Source of the DNA: DAOUJW01 sp965218945
GTDB taxonomy: Bacteria; Chloroflexota; Dehalococcoidia; Lucifugimonadales; UBA2985
NCBI GenBank assembly: GCA_965218945.1
Contig: OZ244718.1
Span: forward strand, 1,984,001-2,048,000
Direction: 5' to 3'
Length of the DNA stretch: 64,000 bases
Positions 58,225-64,000 of this stretch are shown here, in pieces. A program made the position numbers and the translations under genes. Within the stretch, counting starts at the first letter, position 1. Every line of letters starts with the position of its first letter. The notes below the pieces were generated by a model. It did no database searches. It was not told the DNA's origin and saw only the letters and a list, made by a program, of their open reading frames with translations.

Positions 58225-59601
58225 ATGGACTACAGAGAAGCCGTAAACAGGATTATGGGGCTGGTGGACTACGAGCGGCCCAGCACCATTCCCGGGCAGC
58301 AACCCCGCTATGACCTTAACAGGATTGGGGCGTTTCTGGAGCTGCTGGGCAACCCCCACCTGGAAACCCCTACGGTTCACGTTGCAGGGACGAAAGGCAA
58401 GGGCAGCACGTCCGCTATGGTGTCATCGATCCTGACCGCCGCGGGCTACAACCCGGGCATGTTCTCGTCGCCACATATGCACACCTTTCGGGAGAGGATT
58501 CGTGTTAGCGGAGAGCCTGTGCCTGAGCAAGAATTCGCCGGTCTGGTGGATGAGCTTTGGCCCACTTTGGACAAAGTGGTTGCTGACGGCCACGGCCGCG
58601 TTACCCTCTTCGAGCTGATAACGGCTATGGCGTTTCACCACTTCCGCGGCCGTGGGCTGGGCGCGCAGGTGATAGAGGTCGGCTTGGGCGGGAGACTGGA
58701 CACGACAAACGTAGTTCAGCCTCTGGTCTGTGGCATCACCTCAATCGGCCTTGACCACACGGAAGTCCTGGGCGACACCATTGAACTGATAGCCGGAGAG
58801 AAGGCCGGTATCATCAAGCGAGGCATCCCGGTGGTGACCTCCCCACAGAAGCCGGAGGCGCTGACTGTCATACGCGAAGTCGCCGGGCGGCATGGGAGCG
58901 CGCTTACGGAGGTGGGAAGGGATATCAGGTGGGAGGAGGGAGACGCCTCCCTAGACGGCCAGCGGTTCAGCCTTGAGACTCCCAAGAGCGCTTACCGGCT
59001 GGAGACGCCGCTTCTGGGCAGATATCAGTTGGAGAACGCCGGCGTGGCCGTGGGGCTGGTCGAGTCCCTCATCGACAGCGGTATAAAGATCACCTCTGAG
59101 CACATTCGGGAGGGCCTCAGACGAGTTGAGTGGCCGTGTCGAATGGAGGTAATACAGAGAGACCCGTTGCTGATAGTGGACGGCGCCCACAACCCGCACT
59201 CCGCCGGTCGAATTGTGGAGGCGGTCAGGGATATGTTCCCGGAGCGCCGCGTGGCGCTTATAGTCGGGGTCTCCGGCAACAAAGACCTGCCGGGGCTGGT
59301 GGAAGAGTTGTCCAGATTGGAGTCGAAGGCGGTGATAGCGACGAGGTCGCGTCATCCCAGGGCGGCTGCGCCGGAGCGCATAGCCCAAGCCTTCTCAAGC
59401 TATACCGACCGGATCCACCAAACGGACGACGTGACGCGGGCGCTTGAGATGGCCTTCGACATGGCCGGGGAGGTGGACCTGATTCTGACCACCGGGTCCC
59501 TCTTTGTGGCTGCGGAGGCGCGGGAGGTAATCAAGGGAATAGAACCGGAGCTTTATCCGGTCATTGAGGCGCAACCGACTTCGACTGCCCCGAACGGCTA
59601 G
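58225..59601 (+). CDS. folC: Folylpolyglutamate/dihydrofolate synthase
   Basis: This 458-residue Mur-ligase-type enzyme adds glutamate to folates. The N-terminal P-loop reads VAGTKGKGSTSAM, and MFSSPHMHTFRERIRVSG, VIEVGLGGRLDTTNVV and SIGLDHTEVLG follow in standard order. The C-terminal domain has VDGAHNPHSAGRIVEAV. ATG 58225 sits behind an AGGGGGTTGG site. It is probably cotranscribed with the epimerase upstream. Confidence 0.95.
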   Translation: MDYREAVNRIMGLVDYERPSTIPGQQPRYDLNRIGAFLELLGNPHLETPTVHVAGTKGKGSTSAMVSSILTAAGYNPGMFSSPHMHTFRERIRVSGEPVPEQEFAGLVDELWPTLDKVVADGHGRVTLFELITAMAFHHFRGRGLGAQVIEVGLGGRLDTTNVVQPLVCGITSIGLDHTEVLGDTIELIAGEKAGIIKRGIPVVTSPQKPEALTVIREVAGRHGSALTEVGRDIRWEEGDASLDGQRFSLETPKSAYRLETPLLGRYQLENAGVAVGLVESLIDSGIKITSEHIREGLRRVEWPCRMEVIQRDPLLIVDGAHNPHSAGRIVEAVRDMFPERRVALIVGVSGNKDLPGLVEELSRLESKAVIATRSRHPRAAAPERIAQAFSSYTDRIHQTDDVTRALEMAFDMAGEVDLILTTGSLFVAAEAREVIKGIEPELYPVIEAQPTSTAPNG

Positions 59602-59654
59602 GCGTGACGCCGGTCGGGTGCAGGTAACCAGGATATATTGGGGGAGAGAATTTG

Positions 59655-60902
59655 ATGAAAGACAGAACGCGAGTTGTAGTTACTGGTATGGGCGCTGTCA
59701 CTCCGTTGGGCAACACGGTTCAGGAGTTCTGGGATGGCTTAGTGGCGGGGCGGTCGGGCATAGCTCCCATGACCCTCTGCGACCCGGCGGCATATCCGTG
59801 CCAGATCGCCGGCGAGGTCAAGGGGTTCGACCCCGGCGGCTATGTCAACCCCCGTGAGGCCCGCCGCATGGCCCGCTTCAGCCAGCTGGCCTTGGCGGCG
59901 GCGCAGATGGCCGTAGAGGACTCCGGTCTGGACTTGGGCAAAGAGGATCAGGAGAGGGTGGGGGTGCTGCTGGGCACCGGCATCGGCAGCCTGACGACCA
60001 CCCAGGAGATATGCCAAGAGATGTTATCCAAGGGCGCTATGAAGATCAACCCCTTCTTCATCCCGATGATCCTGCCCAATATGGCAGCTGCCAACGTCGC
60101 CCGTATCTTTGGGGCCAAGGGCTACAACTCTACTGTTATCACCGCCTGCGCAGCCTCCAACCAGTCCATCGGTGAGGCCACTGAGGCCATCCGTCGCGGC
60201 GCCGTCGACGTTGTTTTGTCGGGCGGCACCGAGGCGAGCATAAGCGAGCTGGGCCTGTCAGGCTTCTGCATCCTCAAGGCTCTCAGTACCCGCAACGAGG
60301 AGCCTGACAAGGCAAGCCGCCCCTTCGATTCCGAGAGGGACGGCTTTGTGCCGGCGGAGGGCGCGGCCATTCTGATCCTGGAGAGCCTGGAGCACGCCCT
60401 GGACAGAGGCGCGACAATTCTGGCGGAAGTGGCGGGCTACGGCACGTCCTGCGACGCTTTCCACGCGGTCCAGCCGGATGAGACTGGTGACGGCGCTGCC
60501 CGCGCTATCCGTTGGGCGCTGGCCGATGCAGGCGCGCCTCCGGAGGAAATCGATTACATCAACGCCCACGGCACGTCCACTCCCCTCAACGATGCCATTG
60601 AGACGATGGCCATCAAGACTGTGTTCGGAGAGAGGGCCTACAAGGTGCCCATAAGCTCCACCAAGTCCATGGTGGGGCACGCCCTCGGCGGCGCGGGAGC
60701 GCTGGAGGCCGTGGCCTGCGTGAAGAGCATCCTGGACGGCGTGATACATCCCACGGTGAACCAGGAGCGCCCGGACCCGTCCTGTGACCTCGACTACGTA
60801 CCCAACACGGCGCGCCAGCAGAGAGTTGACGTTGTACTGTCCAACTCCTTCGGGTTTGGCGGGCAGAACACCTGCACGGTGTTCAGGCGTTACGCGGAGT
60901 AG
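59655..60902 (+). CDS. fabF: 3-oxoacyl-ACP synthase II
   Basis: This condensing enzyme elongates fatty acids. ATG 59655 is preferred over TTG 59652 (GGGGGAGAG upstream), giving 415 residues. The catalytic triad is visible: Cys in TACAASNQSIG, His in NAHGTSTPLND and His in SMVGHALGGAG. Length and order fit FabF. It stops 5 nt before the convergent selA gene. Confidence 0.95.
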   Translation: MKDRTRVVVTGMGAVTPLGNTVQEFWDGLVAGRSGIAPMTLCDPAAYPCQIAGEVKGFDPGGYVNPREARRMARFSQLALAAAQMAVEDSGLDLGKEDQERVGVLLGTGIGSLTTTQEICQEMLSKGAMKINPFFIPMILPNMAAANVARIFGAKGYNSTVITACAASNQSIGEATEAIRRGAVDVVLSGGTEASISELGLSGFCILKALSTRNEEPDKASRPFDSERDGFVPAEGAAILILESLEHALDRGATILAEVAGYGTSCDAFHAVQPDETGDGAARAIRWALADAGAPPEEIDYINAHGTSTPLNDAIETMAIKTVFGERAYKVPISSTKSMVGHALGGAGALEAVACVKSILDGVIHPTVNQERPDPSCDLDYVPNTARQQRVDVVLSNSFGFGGQNTCTVFRRYAE

Positions 60903-60907
60903 GGGAC

Positions 60908-62278
60908 CTACGCATCCAGGGCTGATTTCAGCGACGCCAGCAACGCGTCCTCTTCCGTTGTAAGCACAGTCCGAGGGTCGAGGAGCACACGGTCGTCCTC
61001 TATGCGAGCTATGACCGGGGTGTCAGCCTCCCTGAGGCGCTTGGCCAGGCCCTGCGCGCCCTCGGGCGTACCCTGCGCCCCGATGGAGAGCAGCCAGGTC
61101 GGGATACTCTCCCCGGGCAGGCTGCCCCCGCCAATTGCGGACAGGCCTTGGACTACCTGAGCCGTATCCCCGACGCTCTTCTGCCAGCTTCGGGCCCGTT
61201 CCTCAAGAGTATCGACTGGGGTGGAGATCATCCTCCAGATGGGGACCTTCTCCAGCGACTCGCCCTTCAGGTAGTGGAGAAGGGTCGCGGTGAGGGTTGC
61301 CAGGCTGAGCTTGTCTATGCGCACAGCCCTGGCTAGGGGATGCCTTGCCAGGCGCGACACAAGCTCCCTCTTTCCCGCCACGATGCCGGCCTGGGGGCCT
61401 CCCAGGAGCTTGTCGCCCGAGAAGAAGACCATGTCTGCCCCGGCCGCGATGCTGTCCTGCACCATAGGCTCGCGGGCCAGCCCGAACCGGGTGGTATCCA
61501 GAAGGCAGCCGCTGCCCTGGTCGTGGAGGACGGGAGTCCCGCGGCCGGCTCCCAAGGCCGCAAGTTCTTCCACGGTGGCTTCATGGGTAAAGCCGATGAC
61601 TCGGAAGTTGCTGGTGTGCACCTTGAGCATTGCGGCGGTATCCTGGGTTAAGGCGTTTTCATAGTCGGCGAGGTAGGTGCGGTTTGTCGTGCCCACCTCC
61701 ACCAGCGCTGCGCCGCTCTGCCTCAGCACGTCGGGGATACGGAAGCCGCCGCCTATCTCCACGGCCTCACCCCTGGATACAATGACCTCTTTGCCGCTGG
61801 CAATTGCCGAAAGGCCCAGAAGCACTGCCGAGGCGTTGTTGTTGACCACCAGGGCCGCCTCTGCGCCGGTTATCTGGCACAGCAGGGACTCGACGTGACT
61901 CTGGCGGGAGCCCCTCGCTCCGTCGGCCAGGTCCAGTTCCAGGTTGGTGTACCCTCTCGCGGCCTGGAGCATAGCCTCCACGGCCTCGTCGCTTAGAGGG
62001 GAGCGTCCCAGGTTGGTGTGGAGGACGACCCCGGTGGCGTTGATGAGGGGTATGGGCTTCGGGCGCCAAAGGGATGCGGCCTGGGAGGCGATGCTGTCCA
62101 CCATCTCATCGAAAGAGGGGGAAGTCTTGCCCTCGGCGATCTCTTGACGCACCTGCTCCAGGGACCGGCGCACTAGGTAGACCAGCGGCTCCCTGGAGTA
62201 GACGTCGATTAGCTCCTGGACGCGGCTGTCCGAGAGGAGCTTCTCAACGCTGGGTATGCTTCGATAGCCGGTGGACAT
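60908..62278 (-). CDS. selA: L-seryl-tRNA(Sec) selenium transferase
   Basis: SelA converts seryl-tRNA(Sec) to selenocysteinyl-tRNA using selenophosphate and PLP. The protein is 456 residues, the usual length. It has NATGVVLHTNLGRSPLS, ARGSRQSHVESLLCQITGAEAALVVNNNASAV and the PLP Lys in FFSGDKLLGGPQAG. Presence implies a selenoproteome; selB, selC and selD are not in this window, and no selenoprotein with an in-frame TGA was recognised here. Confidence 0.95.
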   Translation of the reverse strand: MSTGYRSIPSVEKLLSDSRVQELIDVYSREPLVYLVRRSLEQVRQEIAEGKTSPSFDEMVDSIASQAASLWRPKPIPLINATGVVLHTNLGRSPLSDEAVEAMLQAARGYTNLELDLADGARGSRQSHVESLLCQITGAEAALVVNNNASAVLLGLSAIASGKEVIVSRGEAVEIGGGFRIPDVLRQSGAALVEVGTTNRTYLADYENALTQDTAAMLKVHTSNFRVIGFTHEATVEELAALGAGRGTPVLHDQGSGCLLDTTRFGLAREPMVQDSIAAGADMVFFSGDKLLGGPQAGIVAGKRELVSRLARHPLARAVRIDKLSLATLTATLLHYLKGESLEKVPIWRMISTPVDTLEERARSWQKSVGDTAQVVQGLSAIGGGSLPGESIPTWLLSIGAQGTPEGAQGLAKRLREADTPVIARIEDDRVLLDPRTVLTTEEDALLASLKSALDA

Positions 62279-62370
62279 AGGCGTACTTGTTCGGAGACTT
62301 GACCCATTCTAGCACATCGCAGGCAAACAACTGTCCGGCGCTTTCGATTACACAGAGGAACTGTGCCTCA

Positions 62371-62844
62371 CTATGGAACCAGGTCCAAGGCCTTCAGCGC
62401 CAGCAACCGGACGTCTTCAGGTGGTGGTCTGGCCGTAGCGCCGTCGGCGGCTAGAGGCAGATTCGTTTCAAGATTGGATCTGCTCACCCAAAACCAGCCT
62501 TCGTTCAACGGATGGGGTAAGCTTACGAGCCGGCAGAAGTAGATCATGTCGATGTGCTGGTGGTGCCCTTCCACAGGGTCTTGGATATCCTCCACCATTA
62601 TGGTGAATGGAGGATGGACTTGAGTCGGATAATCCAGGGCTAGGAGATTCCCTGTCGGGACGACCTCGGCGGATACGCCCGTCTCCTCATTTATCTCCCG
62701 CAGAACGGCTTGGACGGGGTCCTCGTTGTCTTCTATGTGTCCGCCGGGGGGAAGCCACTCCCGGACCTTCTGGTGCCAGTGCAACAGGACGGCGCCGTCA
62801 TGCGCTACGAATCCGGTTGCGGTGAAGTGTCTGACCAAGCTCAT
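62371..62844 (-). CDS. Nudix hydrolase
   Basis: This 157-residue protein carries an exact Nudix box, GGHIEDNEDPVQAVLREINEETGV (G-x5-E-x7-RE-U-x-EE-x-G-U). The flanking strands resemble ADP-ribose or mutT-like pyrophosphatases. The substrate is unknown. It is a single gene convergent with none and divergent from the M50 protease. Confidence 0.9.
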   Translation of the reverse strand: MSLVRHFTATGFVAHDGAVLLHWHQKVREWLPPGGHIEDNEDPVQAVLREINEETGVSAEVVPTGNLLALDYPTQVHPPFTIMVEDIQDPVEGHHQHIDMIYFCRLVSLPHPLNEGWFWVSRSNLETNLPLAADGATARPPPEDVRLLALKALDLVP

Positions 62845-62970
62845 GGGAGAGCCATTGTAACTGGCTTTATCCGTATCAAGTCAAGGAGGTAAACCGGGTC
62901 GGTCCCCTACTCAGTTGATTTGATGCGGTCACTCCGAGTGGCCCGCATAGCTTTAGCCGTAAGCGCCCTG

Positions 62971-62976
62971 TATAAT
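62971..62976 (+). promoter_or_regulatory. TATAAT -10 element before the M50 protease
   Basis: A consensus -10 overlaps an ATG at 62975 that is in frame with the protease gene. An ATG inside a -10 cannot be a start for transcripts from this promoter, which favours GTG 63008. The -35 region is weak. Confidence 0.5.
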
Positions 62977-63007
62977 GGGCGCATCTCCGAGCCTACTTCT
63001 CTGCAAC

Positions 63008-63733
63008 GTGATACTAAGAAATATCGACCTGCTCTTCGACGACCCGTTTTCATTCGTCGTCGTTTTCGTTACTTCCCTGGCTACGGCGGGTATTGCCCTG
63101 CTCATAGGTATCACTGTCCACGAGTTCAGTCACGCTGCGGTGGCGAATCGCCTTGGTGACGACACAGCCCGGCGTTTGGGCAGGCTCTCTCTGAACCCCG
63201 TCAGGCATCTGGACCCGGCGGGAACCATCCTGCTCCTGATGGTGGGCTTCGGCTGGGGTAAGCCTGTGCCGGTGAACCCGAATCGGCTGCAGGGCAACGC
63301 CTGGAAGGGCATGTCGATTGTGGCGGGAGCAGGGCCGATATCAAACCTTATGACCGCGACGGTATGCTCTATACCCATAAGAATCGGTCTGCTCCCCTGG
63401 CAATCGCCATTCTACTTCAGAGGCTTTGAAGGCCAGGGCCTGGAAGGTCTTGCGGCAGACCTCTTGGGCTTCGTCATCTTCTACAACATCATCCTTGCCG
63501 TGTTCAATCTCATTCCGCTGTTTCCACTGGACGGCTCCAAGGTGGCTCTCGGGATACTGGGGAACGTGTCTCCTCCCACGGCCGCCAAGATGGCCCGCTT
63601 TGAGGCTACAGGCCCTGCGATTCTGCTTGCGGTGATAGCCATAGACCTGTTTACCGGGTTGAATTTGCTCTGGAGGGTTCTAAATCCCCTGGTCGATGTG
63701 GTAGGCTTGTTAATAATGGGGCGCACTCTTTAG
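63008..63733 (+). CDS. M50 site-2 protease (rhomboid-like SREBP class, group III)
   Basis: This is an intramembrane zinc protease of about 241 residues from GTG 63008. HEFSHAAVANRLGD is the HExxH helix, and FNLIPLFPLDGSKVAL supplies the third metal ligand Asp in the last conserved segment. It has five to six hydrophobic segments and no PDZ or CBS domain. The usual start at ATG 62975 is doubtful because it lies in a -10 element. tyrA follows 42 nt downstream. Confidence 0.88.
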   Translation: MILRNIDLLFDDPFSFVVVFVTSLATAGIALLIGITVHEFSHAAVANRLGDDTARRLGRLSLNPVRHLDPAGTILLLMVGFGWGKPVPVNPNRLQGNAWKGMSIVAGAGPISNLMTATVCSIPIRIGLLPWQSPFYFRGFEGQGLEGLAADLLGFVIFYNIILAVFNLIPLFPLDGSKVALGILGNVSPPTAAKMARFEATGPAILLAVIAIDLFTGLNLLWRVLNPLVDVVGLLIMGRTL

Positions 63734-63775
63734 CGTGAGGACGTAAACCGGAGTGCAATAGCAAGGAGACGTGAA

Positions 63776-64000
63776 GTGGACAAGATTACAATTATAGGTA
63801 CGGGACTTATCGGTACCTCTCTGGGCATGGCCTTGAAGAAGGCGCAGGTGAAGGCGGAGATAGTGGGCAGCGACCGGGACAGGGGAGTCGCCAACCGCGC
63901 CCAGAAAATGGGAGGCTCCGATTCGACCGAGACGAATCCCCTCAGGGCGGTGAAGGACGCTCGAATCGTGGTGCTGGCCACGCCCATAAGGGCTATAGAA
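63776..64000 (+). CDS. Prephenate dehydrogenase (partial, 5' end)
   Basis: GTG 63776 lies 7 nt after an AAGGAG site. The visible 75 residues start DKITIIGTGLIGTSLGMALKK, a Rossmann GxGxxG motif with the TyrA pattern, then VVLATPIRAIE. The rest is outside the window. Prephenate dehydrogenase leads to tyrosine; arogenate specificity is not excluded. Confidence 0.85.
   Translation, partial: MDKITIIGTGLIGTSLGMALKKAQVKAEIVGSDRDRGVANRAQKMGGSDSTETNPLRAVKDARIVVLATPIRAIE

Noticed and set aside
1..64000. CRISPR arrays
   Set aside because: No series of regularly spaced short direct repeats was seen; the repeats found are hairpin or linker types.

Overview
The window looks like a chromosomal segment of an uncultured Chloroflexota bacterium, most likely a Dehalococcoidia/SAR202-type lineage. 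This is an inference from gene content, not from a marker phylogeny. The supporting signs are lipoproteins and secreted proteins with Thr/Pro-rich linkers, an MEP-pathway cluster (cdsA-dxr-rseP...ispG), family III CoA-transferases next to acyl-CoA dehydrogenases, a CbbQ/CbbO pair, selA, and many GTG/TTG starts. Core genes are visibly GC-rich. The accessory blocks have plainer, less GC-biased codon use.

Layout. 1-2.5 kb: the start of an F-type ATP synthase operon (atpZ/I, atpB) and an MFS transporter, all on the minus strand. 2.7-17.6 kb: a defence and mobile island. It holds a large serine recombinase, a stand-alone CHAT (caspase-like) protease, a DUF1016/YhcG-type nuclease with a coupled small gene, an IS1-family element with intact terminal repeats, an McrBC type IV restriction pair, a small HTH protein, and a tight plus-strand gene set. 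That set comprises a Cys/His-rich putative HNH-like protein, a 32-codon ORF, a CD-NTase-like nucleotidyltransferase interrupted by a frameshift, a 44-codon ORF, and a 913-residue DUF4062-NACHT STAND ATPase. 18.5-28.3 kb: a lipoprotein, then cdsA-dxr-rseP. A second accessory insert (a DNA methyltransferase fused to an HNH domain, then an ApeA-like HEPN protein) and an enoyl-CoA hydratase separate these from ispG.

28.4-34 kb: an SRPBCC protein, an IS1595-type transposase remnant, a thioredoxin-domain DUF255 protein and a complete IS1182-family element. 34-40.6 kb: an APH-type kinase facing a coaE-cbbQ-Nudix-cbbO operon. 41-46.6 kb: a minus-strand operon with a Gld-type ABC exporter (ATPase, permease, GldG-like), a DUF4340 protein and cinA. 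46.8-50.7 kb: a hicB-hicA pair with an RHH gene, an HtrA-like lipoprotein protease, a second CHAT protein paralogous to the one at 4.6 kb, a small integrase-N-domain-like protein and a retropepsin-like protease. 50.9-56.5 kb: two CoA-transferases diverging from two acyl-CoA dehydrogenases, with good promoters between them and a strong terminator after them. 56.5-64 kb: YqeK-like HD hydrolase, an NAD-dependent epimerase, folC, fabF, selA, Nudix, an M50 protease and the start of tyrA.

The most unusual content is the frameshifted CD-NTase/small-ORF/DUF4062-NACHT operon, the two stand-alone CHAT paralogues 44 kb apart (the second sits between direct repeats of the preceding gene's 3' end), and the methyltransferase-HNH/ApeA insert. 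Several genes are not obvious from canonical starts: hicA starts with ATT overlapping the hicB stop, and two very small ORFs are translationally coupled inside the defence operon. No rRNA, confident tRNA or CRISPR array was seen.
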